DNA of 64,000 nt. Source: Sandaracinaceae bacterium. Lineage in GTDB: Bacteria; Myxococcota_A; Polyangia; Polyangiales; Sandaracinaceae. The DNA lies in assembly GCA_019637095.1 (NCBI GenBank), contig JAHBWG010000037.1, positions 1 to 64,000 of the forward strand, read 5' to 3'. The notes beneath the pieces were generated by a model. The model was not told the origin of the DNA, made no database searches, and was given only the letters and a program-made list of their open reading frames with translations. This document shows, in pieces, positions 52,068 through 62,200 of the stretch. The position numbers were made by a program, and so were the translations under genes. Every line of letters begins with the position of its first letter. Within the stretch, counting starts at the first letter, position 1.

Positions 52068-54434
52068 TCACGGCAGCCACAGCGGGTTGGTGACGCCCAT
52101 CGGCTCGAAGTGTTGGATGGGGCTCGGCGCGCTCGCGCCGTCCGCGCGCACGACGACGAAGCGCGCCCCGAGCAGGGGCACGTCGAGCACCGCGTCGAAG
52201 CGCACGGCGTCCGACGACGCGTCGATGGGCAGGTCCACCGTGGCCTCGCGCCCCGCGTACACGCGCAGCCGCTCGACGCGCGCCCACGGCGGCGCCTGCA
52301 CGCGGACGTGCACGGGGACGTGCGTCGTCGCGGGCCCGGCGAGCTCCGCGGTGACGAACACGCCCGCGGCGACGGTGACGGAGCCGGCGGCGAGCGCGCG
52401 CCGCAGCTCGCTCCAGTCCCAGGTGGCCTCGTCGAGGACGCGCACGAACGAGCGCGGCGAGCCCGGCGGCCGCTCGGGGACGTGCGAGTCGCTGTTGCCC
52501 ACCATGGTGAAGCGGTGTCCCGCCGCGAGGAGCGCGAGCCAGTCGACGAAGGAATCCTCGTTGCCCCCGCGCGTGTAGCCGTTCCACACCTCGACGACCT
52601 CGAAGCCGAGGTCCTCGGGCTCGAGCAGCGCGCCGCGCTCGCGGTCGAGCGCCCGCGCGCCGAAGTACGACGCCGAGCCGAGCCGCGGGTGGTTGATCTG
52701 GACGAGCGCGCCCCCGAGCGCCGGGTCGCCCGCGGCGCGCAGCGCGCCGAACACGTCGGCGGGCTGCATGTCGAACCACGCGGGCGCGCCGGCGGCCGGG
52801 CGATCGGGCCGCGGGATCAGCGGGTAGCCGTTGATGTGGCCGAACGTCGTGGTGGAGACCTCGACGCCGCTCACGAGCGCGAGATCGACGCCGGCGAGCG
52901 CGCCGACCGCGGCGTAGTCGGTCACGTAGTCGTGGTCGGTCGCGGCCGCCGCCTGGACGCCCTCGGCCGCGAGCAGGCGCACGGCGTCTTCGACCGGTTG
53001 CACGCTGTCCGTCGACAAGTCGCTGTGCAGGTGGAGATCGACGGACACCCAGCCGTCCGTGTCGATCGCGCGGGCCAGGTCGGGCTCGAGGCGCGCCGTC
53101 TCGCCGTCGGCGAGCGTCAGCTCGGTCTCGAACGCGTCGTGCTCGAGCCCGCGGCTGATCGTCACGCGGTAGTCGCCCGGCGGCAGGCGCACCGCGCGCT
53201 CGCCGAGCGCCGCGATCCGCGCGACCTCCGCCCCCGCGCGCTCGACCGTCACGCGCACCGGCACGCCGAGCGCGCCCTCGACGCGCGCCGCGATGGCGAG
53301 CGTCCCGGCCGCCGCGGGCGCGAGGCGCGGCCCGAGCGGCGTGGGGGCTCCCTCGAAGAAGGCGCCGACGCCCGCGGTCATCGTCGCGCCCTCGCCCGGC
53401 GGCGCGGGGATCGACGCGCGTCCGTCTCCGTCGAGCCGCGTCCGCAGCCAGCTCGCCCCGTCGCCCGCGCGCACGAGCACGCGATCGCCCGGGCGACCCT
53501 CGAGCTCGACGCGCGCGCCCTCGACCACGGCTGCGAACGCCTCGGCCGCCGTGCGCCCGACGCCGAGGCGCGCCTCGACGATCGTCTCCTCGCCGCGCAC
53601 CAGCGCGCTGCGCGCGCCGCGCACGAGCTGGATCGTCTCGATGTGCGTGACGCCGCTCCCTCCGGCGAGCAGCCGCACCGAGAGCGCGCTCTGGTCGCGC
53701 TCGACGATCACCGTCTCGCTCGGTCCGCCGAGGCGCGTGTCGTCGAGCACGCCGACGCCCGGGCTGAAGTGCTCGCCGCCGCCGAGCAGCGCGAGCACCC
53801 CGAGCGCCGCGCCGCCGCGGCTCGCGCCGGCTTCCGTCGTCACCGCGATCTCGACGCGCAGCGCGGGCTCGTCCGCGCGCAGCACGTAGTCGATGCGCCC
53901 GCGCAGGCGGACGGGGCGGCCGACGTCGGGGAGCACGGTGCGGATCAGCTCGATCGGCGCCGCGTCGAACAGGACGCGCACGCGCGCCTCCTCGTCGCCG
54001 CCCGCGTCGACGATCGCGATCGCGCTCGGCCCCATGCTCGCGAGATCGAACAGCGGGAAGAGCTCCTTGAGGGCGTCGGGCGCGCCGTGGAGCGCGGCGT
54101 CGATCACCGCGCCGGCCGGCGCGCCGATCGTGCTCGCCGATCCCTCGCCGGTGCGCACGACGAAGCGCGCGACCGCGTTCTCGAGGACGAGGTCGCCGAC
54201 GCGGCCCATCGCGAGCGCCCCGCCGACGAGCTCAGCCGCGCACGCGACCGGCTTCGCGCGCGCGATCCCGGCGGGCGGCGGGGCGCTCGTGCACTCCGCG
54301 AGCGCGCCCGGGTCCGGGCGTGCCTCGAACACGAGATCCTCCGCGCCATCCGCGTCGAGCCCCGCATCGATCGGCGCCGCCCCGTCGCACGCGAACAGGA
54401 GGAGCGCGAGACCGAGGCTGCGCGTGCGCGTCAC
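52068..54434 (-). CDS. lipoprotein with PHP-type metallohydrolase domain (CehA/McbA-like)
   Basis: A 788-residue lipoprotein (VTRTRSLGLALLLFAC). The N-terminal 450 residues are beta-rich. The PHP domain starts with DLHLHSDLSTDS near residue 466, then TDHDYVTDY (about 499), QINHPRLG and GNSDSH. All four metal-binding motifs of the PHP superfamily are thus present, so it should be a secreted metal-dependent phosphoesterase or hydrolase. The CehA/McbA group includes carbaryl hydrolase, but the substrate cannot be predicted. GTG 54434 has TACCCT 6 nt upstream. It diverges from the membrane GNAT gene. Confidence 0.85.
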   Translation of the reverse strand: MTRTRSLGLALLLFACDGAAPIDAGLDADGAEDLVFEARPDPGALAECTSAPPPAGIARAKPVACAAELVGGALAMGRVGDLVLENAVARFVVRTGEGSASTIGAPAGAVIDAALHGAPDALKELFPLFDLASMGPSAIAIVDAGGDEEARVRVLFDAAPIELIRTVLPDVGRPVRLRGRIDYVLRADEPALRVEIAVTTEAGASRGGAALGVLALLGGGEHFSPGVGVLDDTRLGGPSETVIVERDQSALSVRLLAGGSGVTHIETIQLVRGARSALVRGEETIVEARLGVGRTAAEAFAAVVEGARVELEGRPGDRVLVRAGDGASWLRTRLDGDGRASIPAPPGEGATMTAGVGAFFEGAPTPLGPRLAPAAAGTLAIAARVEGALGVPVRVTVERAGAEVARIAALGERAVRLPPGDYRVTISRGLEHDAFETELTLADGETARLEPDLARAIDTDGWVSVDLHLHSDLSTDSVQPVEDAVRLLAAEGVQAAAATDHDYVTDYAAVGALAGVDLALVSGVEVSTTTFGHINGYPLIPRPDRPAAGAPAWFDMQPADVFGALRAAGDPALGGALVQINHPRLGSASYFGARALDRERGALLEPEDLGFEVVEVWNGYTRGGNEDSFVDWLALLAAGHRFTMVGNSDSHVPERPPGSPRSFVRVLDEATWDWSELRRALAAGSVTVAAGVFVTAELAGPATTHVPVHVRVQAPPWARVERLRVYAGREATVDLPIDASSDAVRFDAVLDVPLLGARFVVVRADGASAPSPIQHFEPMGVTNPLWLP

Positions 54435-54486
54435 GCCGTCAGGGTATCGCGACTCGGCGCGCGCATCCGGTAGTACGATGCGCGCC

Positions 54487-56250
54487 GTGCGCAGCTGGTC
54501 TCGCTTGGGGCTCGGCCTCCTCCTCACGCTGGCGTCGGCGACCGCGAGCGCGCAGCCCCCACAAGGCGCGTGGCTGAGGTATCGCTACGAGCAGCGCCTG
54601 CGCGACGGCACCGGCGCCTACCTGGGCTACTCGGAGGTCACGCGCGCGCGTGCTCGCTACGAGGTCCTCGGCGTCGACGCCGAGCAGGCCACGATCGAGG
54701 CGCGCTACGCCTGGGTCATCTCGTCGACCGCCGAGCCGACGCGCACCGGCTTCGAGCACCGCACCGTCGCGTTCTCCCTCGCGAACCGCCGGTACGTGTC
54801 GCGGCGCACCGACGTCTCCGACCTCGACGAAGAGGACGGCACGACGCTCGCGACTTGGATCTGGATCCCCCCGGACACGCCCTTGGGCGCCGACGTCGAG
54901 GTGCTCGGCAAGACCTTCGTGCTCGCCGCGCGCGACGAGTCGGTCGTGGTCACGGGTGAGCCGCGGTCGGCGCTGCGGCTGCGCGCGGCGTACCCGAGCC
55001 GGCGCGACGACGCGTACGGCAACCTCGACACGCGGATCGTCGACGAGTACTGGTTCGACGCCGCCACGGGGATGTTCCTGCGCGAGCGCCACGTCGAGAC
55101 GGCGACGGGCTTGCTCGAGGAGGAGCGCGCGGGCTTCACGCTCGAGACGACGATCGAGCTCGTCGACGCGAGCTACGCGCCCGCGGCGGTGACGCCTCCC
55201 GAGGAGGACTACACGACGCCGCCCGAGGAGGAGACCTTCGGTCATTCGCCGGCGAGCTCGGGCTCGCGCACCGCGCCTCCGCCGCCCCGCCGTGCGCCGG
55301 AGGGCGACGGCTCGGGCTGCTGTCTCGCCGTGATCGGCTGCGGGATCTTGCTGAGCCCGCTCCTCGTGATCCTGCTCGTGCGGCGGCTCAGGCCGCCCGC
55401 GGCGGCGCGCGGCCTCACCGCGATGGGCGTGCCGTTCGACGTCCGCGAGCCCGCGAGTAGCCCGGTCGCCGGGCTCGAGCTCCTGAGCCCTTCCTTCGCG
55501 CCGTTCCTCCCCCACATGATCGGCGTCGCGCGGGCGCTCTCCTGGCGCGTCGCGACCGCGGTCGGACCGAACGGCCAGGTGCTCGGCGTCGCCATCGACG
55601 ACCCGCCCGCGAACATCGCGACGATCTTCGCGCCGGACTCCGACGTCTGCGAGCTCTTGCGCCGGCGGCTCGGCCGTGAGGAGCTCTTCAGCGACGTCCG
55701 TCACCCGGCCCTCGCGAGCGTGCACCGCGTCGGCGTGGCGACGCCGCCGGAGGCATACAACGTCTACGAGACGTTCGAGGTGCTCGAGCTCGCCACGCGC
55801 CCGACCGACCTCGGCTACGACGGCGACGTCGTCGATCCGATGCGCCCCGAAGATCTGGGCGAGGTCGCCGCGCTCTTCGAGGCGGTCTACGGCGTCGCGT
55901 GCCGCGAGTGGCTCGGGGCCGCGCTCGCGGCGGGCGACCTCGGGTGGGTCGCGCGCGTCGACGGGCGGGTCGCCGGCGCCGCGCTCGCGACGCTCGTCGG
56001 CACGCGCGCGCGCCTGCACGGGCTGACGGTGGACCCGGAGCATCGCGGGCGCGGCCTCGGCCGCGCGCTCTACCGCGCGCGGCTGCGCGGGCTGTTCGAC
56101 CTCGGCGCGGAGCGCGTCCTCACCGAGTGCGCGACCTGGAACCTCGGCGCGCTCGACCTCGCGCGCGCGCACGGCTTCGAGAAGGTCGGGTTGATGTACG
56201 TGGAGTCCGCGCGCTCGGCCAAGCACGAGCGGAGGGTCGTGCGCCGATGA
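54487..56250 (+). CDS. membrane-anchored GNAT acetyltransferase with extracytoplasmic domain
   Basis: A fusion not often seen. A signal-type segment (RLGLGLLLTLASATASAQ) leads to an extracytoplasmic beta-rich domain of about 210 residues and a Pro-rich linker. One membrane segment follows (about residues 281-303 counted from ATG 54478). A cytoplasmic part ends with a GNAT domain: HGLTVDPEHRGRGLGRAL is the acetyl-CoA motif A. The region 310-450 is unassigned. GTG 54487 has TACGAT 7 nt upstream and fits a leaderless start; ATG 54478 lies three codons earlier and overlaps that -10. The stop overlaps the next ATG. It may sense an external signal and acetylate a cytoplasmic target. Confidence 0.75.
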   Translation: MRSWSRLGLGLLLTLASATASAQPPQGAWLRYRYEQRLRDGTGAYLGYSEVTRARARYEVLGVDAEQATIEARYAWVISSTAEPTRTGFEHRTVAFSLANRRYVSRRTDVSDLDEEDGTTLATWIWIPPDTPLGADVEVLGKTFVLAARDESVVVTGEPRSALRLRAAYPSRRDDAYGNLDTRIVDEYWFDAATGMFLRERHVETATGLLEEERAGFTLETTIELVDASYAPAAVTPPEEDYTTPPEEETFGHSPASSGSRTAPPPPRRAPEGDGSGCCLAVIGCGILLSPLLVILLVRRLRPPAAARGLTAMGVPFDVREPASSPVAGLELLSPSFAPFLPHMIGVARALSWRVATAVGPNGQVLGVAIDDPPANIATIFAPDSDVCELLRRRLGREELFSDVRHPALASVHRVGVATPPEAYNVYETFEVLELATRPTDLGYDGDVVDPMRPEDLGEVAALFEAVYGVACREWLGAALAAGDLGWVARVDGRVAGAALATLVGTRARLHGLTVDPEHRGRGLGRALYRARLRGLFDLGAERVLTECATWNLGALDLARAHGFEKVGLMYVESARSAKHERRVVRR

Positions 56251-57320
56251 GCGTCGCCGGCGCCGCGAGCGAGCGCGCCCGCGCCGTCGACGCGACCGTG
56301 CGCGCGCGCGGCGTCGTCGCGCCGCCGCTCGGCCCGCGCGCCCTCGTCCCCGACGCCGACGGCCCCCTCGCGTGCGTGCCCGACGGCAACCGCAGCGTCA
56401 TCGTCCCGAGCGTCACCGTCGAGCACGCGGGCCGCCGCTTCCTCCTCTCGGTCAAGGGCGCCGGCGCGAGCGCGCCCGCCTACGACGCCTTCCCGCTCGA
56501 CGGCGTCGGCCCGCGCGTCATCGCCGGCGAGTCGTGGATGGGTGACGCGCCCTACGGCGGTCAGGGCGAGCGCGGCGCGCTCGACGCGCTCGCGGTCGCG
56601 GCGCTGGCCGACGACGCGTCGACGATCGCGGGCGCGTGCGTCTGTCCCGTCGCCGCCGTCGTCGAGGTGCCCGAAGCCCACGTGCGCCGCGACTGCTTCT
56701 GGTATCGCCGCTTCCGCGGCCCCGTCGTGCAAGAGCACCGCCTCGTCCCGAGCGACGTGCGCCTCTTCCACGGCACCGAGGGCGCGCTCGGCCGCGACCC
56801 CGCGCGCGCGCTCGCCGCGCTCGGCGTGCGCGACGTCGAGGCGCTCGACGCGTTCATCGAGCGCTTCCTCGCGACCGGCGTCGCGGCGATCACGCTCTGG
56901 GCGCGGACCGCGCGCCCGACCGCCGACGGCGGCTTCGAGGGCCTCGACTACGACGACGTCTGGCTCGACAAGGACGCCCTCGTCGCGCCGGACGGGAGCC
57001 TCTTCCTCGTCGACCTCGAGTCGATCGAGTGGACGCCGACGACCGCGCGCGCCGGCGCGGCCGCGCGGATCGCCAAGCAGCTCGACCGCAACTACTACGA
57101 CGTGATGTACGGGCTCGACGCGCTGCTCGGCGTGCGCGACGCGTGGCTCGACCGCGCGCCGGATCGCGACGCGCGGCGCGCCTCGGCGGCGGCGCGGCTC
57201 GCGCTCGCGCTCGCGCCGGACCCGTTCGTGTGCGCGCTCGAGGTCGACGGCGGCCTCGACCTCGAGGTCCGCGCTCCCGACGGCGCCCCGGTGCGGGCCC
57301 GGGTGATCGATCGGAGGTGA
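56247..57320 (+). CDS. unknown protein, possibly kinase-like fold, 357 aa
   Basis: ATG 56247 overlaps the GNAT stop (ATGA), so it is translationally coupled. Two features suggest an atypical kinase-like fold: RRFLLSVKGAG near residue 60, which could hold an ATP-binding Lys, and LFLVDLESIEW near 255, resembling a metal-binding Asp in the DFG position. An intermediate HGTEG and a cluster of Trp/Arg (CFWYRRFRG) are also present. No standard HRD loop was found, so this is a low-confidence idea. There is no signal peptide. The gene belongs to a three-gene cassette with the membrane GNAT and the following unknown protein. Confidence 0.7.
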   Translation: MSVAGAASERARAVDATVRARGVVAPPLGPRALVPDADGPLACVPDGNRSVIVPSVTVEHAGRRFLLSVKGAGASAPAYDAFPLDGVGPRVIAGESWMGDAPYGGQGERGALDALAVAALADDASTIAGACVCPVAAVVEVPEAHVRRDCFWYRRFRGPVVQEHRLVPSDVRLFHGTEGALGRDPARALAALGVRDVEALDAFIERFLATGVAAITLWARTARPTADGGFEGLDYDDVWLDKDALVAPDGSLFLVDLESIEWTPTTARAGAAARIAKQLDRNYYDVMYGLDALLGVRDAWLDRAPDRDARRASAAARLALALAPDPFVCALEVDGGLDLEVRAPDGAPVRARVIDRR

Positions 57321-57325
57321 TGCGC

Positions 57326-58852
57326 ATGCGGGCAGGCGACGCGGCACGGGTCCTCGGCGCGATCGCGCGCCACCACGAGCTCGAGCTCGTCTCCGGCGAC
57401 GAGGTCGTCCTCGACGCCCTGATCGCGCGCGGGCTCGTGCGGGCGGCGCCGGAGCCGGGCCCGGAGCGCGCGCGGCTCGACGCGCTGCGCGCCGAGCTCG
57501 CCGCCGTCGGGCGCGTCCGCGCCGCGCGCCCCGACGACCCCACGCTCGGCGCCGAGGAGCGGCGCCTGCGCACGGAGATCCTCGAGCGCTCCGAGGAGGT
57601 CGCGCGCAGCGAGGGCGCCACCGTGCTGCGCGCGCGCGGGGGCGGCCCGTACCGCGGCGTCGTCGGCCCCGCCGCCCGCGTGCAGATCACGCAGCGAGGG
57701 CGCGCCCTCATGACCGACCTCGAGCCGCGCACCTGGCGCTCCGCCGAGCTCACGCTCGACGCGTTCGACGCCGAGATGGCCGCGCTGCGCGCGCTCCTCG
57801 ACCGGCGCGCCGCGCGCGCCGCCGCGATCCTCGCGCACGCCCGCGCGCGCGACCGCCTCGGCCCGGCGCCGAGCGCCGCGCTCGTCGGGCTGAGCGTCCT
57901 GCGCGCCGAGCCCCCGGTGATCGCGCGCGTCCTCGACGCCGCGCTCACGCGCCTCGCACCCCTCGACGCCGCGCAACCCGGGGCCGCCGCCGCGGGCGCC
58001 GAGTGCCTCTGCCTCGCCTCGGCGGACCTCACCGTCGTCGAGCGTCCCCACGTCACCGACGGCCTGATGGCGGACGTGCGCGAGCTGACCTCGCGCTTCG
58101 GCGTCGCGTTCGAGGACGCGCTCGACGCCGCCGCGCTCCTGAGCCACCTGCCGCGCGAGGCGCGCGAGGCCCGGCTCGCGCTCGCCTTCGAGCTCGCGTC
58201 GGCGATGCGCGTGCGCGGCCGCGCCGTCTCGCTCGCGTTCGCGCTGCTCGCCGTGTCTGGCGAGTCGAGCGTCCCGGCGCACCTGCCCGCGCAGCTCGCC
58301 GCGCTCGACGACGAGCTCGCCCCCGAGGTCTCCGGCGCCCCCGAGCGCATGGCGACCGCCGTGCTGCTGCTCGCCTCGAAGTACGAGCGCCAGGCGCAGA
58401 TCCGGCGCTGGCGGACCCTGCGCCAGTACCTCGCGCGCGTCAGCCCCGACGGCATGAGCGTCGAGGCCGCGCTCCTCGCGTGGCTCGCGTTGCCCGTCGA
58501 GGAGATCCTCCACGACTTGCGCCTCGCGAGCCAGGCGCTCGGCCGGCACGGCGTCGCCGGCACCGGCGCCGAGACGGTCGCCGTCGCGAGCAAGCTCCTC
58601 TTGTCGATGGCGGCGATGGCCGCCGGCGCGGAGGGTGACCCCGAGGAGCGCCTCGCGCTCGCGCCGCTCGCGTCGCCCGCGCTCGAGCTCGTCGGCCTCG
58701 GCGGCGCGCTCGCCGCGCTCCCGCTCGCCGCGCTCAGCGCGTTCCACCGCACCGTTCTCTGCGCCGCCACCGCGTGGGAGGAGGTGCACCACCCCACGCA
58801 CTCCGGCTACGTCTACGGCGGCTACCGCCCTCGCGGCCACTACCGCGGGTGA
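57326..58852 (+). CDS. unknown helical protein, 508 aa
   Basis: Third gene of the cassette. GGAGGTGA lies 5 nt before ATG 57326; the alternative ATG 57320 touches the previous stop. The protein is almost entirely helical and Ala/Leu/Glu/Arg-rich, with RTEILERSEEVARSEG (a possible coiled coil) near residue 80 and LLLASKYERQAQIRRWRTL near 350. The last residues are Gly/Tyr/His-rich (HSGYVYGGYRPRGHYRG). The function is unknown. The stop codon TGA begins a small palindromic repeat, which suggests that transcription of the cassette ends there. Confidence 0.7.
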   Translation: MRAGDAARVLGAIARHHELELVSGDEVVLDALIARGLVRAAPEPGPERARLDALRAELAAVGRVRAARPDDPTLGAEERRLRTEILERSEEVARSEGATVLRARGGGPYRGVVGPAARVQITQRGRALMTDLEPRTWRSAELTLDAFDAEMAALRALLDRRAARAAAILAHARARDRLGPAPSAALVGLSVLRAEPPVIARVLDAALTRLAPLDAAQPGAAAAGAECLCLASADLTVVERPHVTDGLMADVRELTSRFGVAFEDALDAAALLSHLPREAREARLALAFELASAMRVRGRAVSLAFALLAVSGESSVPAHLPAQLAALDDELAPEVSGAPERMATAVLLLASKYERQAQIRRWRTLRQYLARVSPDGMSVEAALLAWLALPVEEILHDLRLASQALGRHGVAGTGAETVAVASKLLLSMAAMAAGAEGDPEERLALAPLASPALELVGLGGALAALPLAALSAFHRTVLCAATAWEEVHHPTHSGYVYGGYRPRGHYRG

Positions 58853-58885
58853 GGGGACGATCCTCGTCATTTCGTCATTCTCCTC
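58849..58885 (+). repeat. small palindromic repeat (GACGA-TCC-TCGTC), copy 4
   Basis: GTGAGGGGACGATCCTCGTC begins in the stop codon (TGA 58850-58852) and continues to TCGTCATTCTC. The hairpin is at 58856-58868. It matches the copy at 26104-26138 almost base for base, including the position relative to the stop codon. Confidence 0.82.
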
Positions 58886-58935
58886 GAGCGACCCGCGGCG
58901 CCACGCCCGATCGCGCATCCGCTATGATCGACGCC

Positions 58936-59256
58936 ATGCGGCGGCTTCACTGGTCGTGCGCGCTCGCCGCGCTCGCGCTCTGGACCTCGGGGTGCGCCGC
59001 GGACGTCGCCGCGCAGGAGCGCGCGCGCGGTGTGCCGTCGAGCTGGCAGGCGTGTGAGGCGTCGTCGGACTGTGTCCTGATCGAGCACCAGTGCTGCGCG
59101 TACACGCCGGTCCACCGCCGCCACGCGGCCGCGGCGCGCCGCCGGCTGCCCCCTTCGACGTGCGACATGATCTGCGAAGGCGGCCATCGCGCGCAGTGCC
59201 GCGCGAGCCGGTGCGTCCGCGTGCGCGCGCCGGCGGGCTCGTCCCCCGCGCCGTGA
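58936..59256 (+). CDS. small Cys-rich lipoprotein, 106 aa
   Basis: ATG 58936 gives MRRLHWSCALAALALWTSGC with lipobox TSGC, and TATGAT lies 7 nt upstream, supporting this start over the ATG four codons earlier. The mature part has about eight Cys (CEASSDC, HQCCAY, CDMIC, CRASRC) and is basic. It resembles protease-inhibitor or toxin-like disulphide modules only in general layout; the function is unknown. It converges on the helicase-fusion gene with a 36-bp gap. Confidence 0.7.
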   Translation: MRRLHWSCALAALALWTSGCAADVAAQERARGVPSSWQACEASSDCVLIEHQCCAYTPVHRRHAAAARRRLPPSTCDMICEGGHRAQCRASRCVRVRAPAGSSPAP

Positions 59257-59292
59257 GCCTACGCGGCGTCCTCGCGCCCGTTCCGAGCAAGA

Positions 59293-62200
59293 CTACTGCG
59301 AGTGAGGCTCGCCGCCGTGTGACAATGTAGCTTGCAAAGATGCGATCGAGAGCGGTCGCGGGAGCCGCACCTGCAAGTGGATGCGCCGCGTGGAGTTGTT
59401 GCCCTGCGCGCGGTGGATCGCGCGCTGGAGCGCGGGGAGATCCTGGCGGGCGAGCGGGACCGGGAGATCCGCGCCCGCCAGGTCGAGGGCCGCGGACTCC
59501 TTCGCGGTCGCGAGGGCGGCGAGCTCGAGCACCGCGTCGAGAGCGGCGAGCCGCGCGAGGAGCAGCCGCAGGCCCTCGCTGTACTGGGTGTTGCGAGCGG
59601 CCTCGCTGCCCTTCTTGCCGCCCGACTCGAGAAACACCGAGAAGCCTCCCGCCGTCTCCTCGATCGTGAACTGCGCGTCGATGGCGGCTCCGCGGTCGTC
59701 GCGAAATCGGGCGCGATGCTCGCGGCGCCGCGGCTCGAGGTAGGCGGCGAGGCGCCAGTCGGCCAACTCGCGCATCATCTCGCCGAGGGCGGGCAGGAGC
59801 GTCGCGTCGGGTCGCTCGCGGACGCCGAGCATGTCGCCCTCGAACGTGAACGGGGAGCGCGGCTCGGCGGTGAGGTAGTGGAGTGGCATCTCTCGCATGA
59901 GCCGCGCGAGGGCCTGGACGTCCTCGAAGTCGACGCTGAGGTCCAGCGCCAGCGGCGCGGCGCGTCGCGCCCGCCGCTGGACGTGCGGCACGAGCGCGGA
60001 GGTGCCGATGGGGTCGGGGAACGTCCCGGCGTCGAGCCATGCCAAGAGCGCCAGCATCTTGTACGAGCGCGTCATCTTCGTCGCACCGACTTGTTCGAGG
60101 AGCGCGTGCGCGCGCGCGTCGGCGAGTACCGCCGCACGCTCGGGTGACAGCGGCCTGATCGACCCGAGCGCCTCGAACCAGCCGCCGCGCCTCTTGCCGC
60201 GGGGCTGCCTTGGATCGAACCGCGCGTGGAACGCCTCGGTGGCCGTGGGCGCGCGTTCGTGCTCCGCGACGAACTCCTCGACCCACGCCACGAAGCGGTC
60301 GCGTACGTGGCCTGCGAGCCGCTCGAGCAAGTCGATGGCCTCGAGGTCGTAGGTCACCTCGCAGCCTGGAGGCAGTCCTTCGGTCAGCCGGTGGTTCTGG
60401 CGGAGCTGGCGCAGCGCCTCGCCGACGCGGGCTCCATCCGCGTCGAGCCCGAGGACGGCGCGGAACACGCCGAGGAACGCGCGGTGGTTCCCCACGTAGT
60501 CGATGATGCGGAGGTGGTCCTTCCCGTCGTGCTTGCGCAGGCCGCGACCGATCTGTTGGTACCACACGATCTGCGAGTCGGTCGGGCGGAGCAGGAGCAC
60601 GGTGTCGACGGCTGGGATGTCCACGCCCTCGTTGAACATGTCGACCGTGACGAGCACGTCGAGCTCACCCTGGGTCAGCTGCTCGATCGCCTCCTCGCGG
60701 GGGGCGCTCGCTGCGCCCGAATGGACGGCGGCGGCGCGCCGACCGCTCGCGCGCAACCGCTCCGTCATGAAGTCCGCGTGCGCCACCGACGCGCAGAACG
60801 CGAGCACGCGACGCCCTCCGCGCGAGTCGAGCTGCGAGATCGCGTTCTGAGCGCGCGCTTCGGTCGCGACCAGCCGCGTGAGCTCCTCCTCGGTGTATCT
60901 CCGCCACGGGATCTGCGCGTATTCGACGATATCCGGGACGCCGAAGTAGTGGAAGGGCGCCAGCAGCTCGCGCTCGATCCCTTCGAAGAGATCGGCGCGG
61001 TAGACGAGGTTCTCCGCGCACAGGCCCAGCAGGCTCTGCCCGTCGGTGCGATCGGGCGTCGCGGTGAGCCCGAGCAGGAACTCCGGCTCGAAGTGGTCGA
61101 GCAGCGCGCGGTACGTCGGCGCCGCGGCATGGTGGAACTCGTCGACGACTACGTAGTCGAACCGGTCGCGCGCGAACGCGCCGAGGCCAGAGGCACGGCC
61201 GAGCGTCTGGATCGACGCGAACACGATGTCGGCGTCGGGTGACTTCTCGGTCCCGTGGAAGAAGCCCAGCGTCGCTCCCGGACGGACGCGCCGGAACGTC
61301 GCGAGCGCCTGGCGCAAGATCTCGTCGCGGTGCGCGACGAACAGGACCCGCGCGAAGCGCTGCGCGTCGAGCGCGGCGAGCCACGTCTTGCCGAGCCCGG
61401 TCGCCATGACGACGAGTCCAGAGCGGTTGCCTTCCGCGCGCGTGCGCTCCAGCGCCGCGAGGGCCTCGCGCTGCACGGCGTTGGGCTCGACCGGCGGAAG
61501 GGGTGCGTCGGGCGCCGGCGCGGGCGGTGCCTCGGCCTGCGCGTCGGCGGCGCCGGCGAGGAATGACGCCGACGGGGAGTACGCCGTGACGCGGCGCGCG
61601 CGATACGCGGCGAGCCACGCGGGCGTCAGAGGAACGGTTCCGGGCCCGGAGAAGAGCGCATCGAAGCGCGCGCGCACCGAGGCGAAGCCACGCGGTTCGG
61701 TGGAGGACACGACGCGGTAGTTCCACTCGACGCCGTCGCGCAGCGCCGAGCCGCTGAGGTTCGAGCTGCCGACGAAGGCGACGCCGGCGCCGCCGCGCGT
61801 GGTCAGGACGTAGGCCTTGGGATGGAAGACTGGGCCTGCGCGTGTCTCGTACGCGCGGAGCTCCACGGCTGACGGGAACACCGCGGCGAGGTCGACGAGG
61901 CGTGCGAGCGCGTCGGGGTCGGTGGCGTCGAGGTAGTCGCCGGTCACGAGGCGCAGCCGGCCGCCGCGCTCGAGGAGCGCCTCGAGGCGCGCGTGGAGGG
62001 CGTCCACTCCGCTTCGCAGCACGAAAGCAACCGCCGCATCGAGGCCGGTGGCGCGGTCGAGGTGGGCCCCGAGGTGGGCGAGCAGCGGGTCTTCACGCGT
62101 CCCGTACACGAGCGACTCGGCGTGCGGCGCACGCTCGAAGAGCGCTTCGGGCTCGGGTGTGAGGAGGTAGTTCCCCTTCCGAGGGATCACGTGGCGTACG

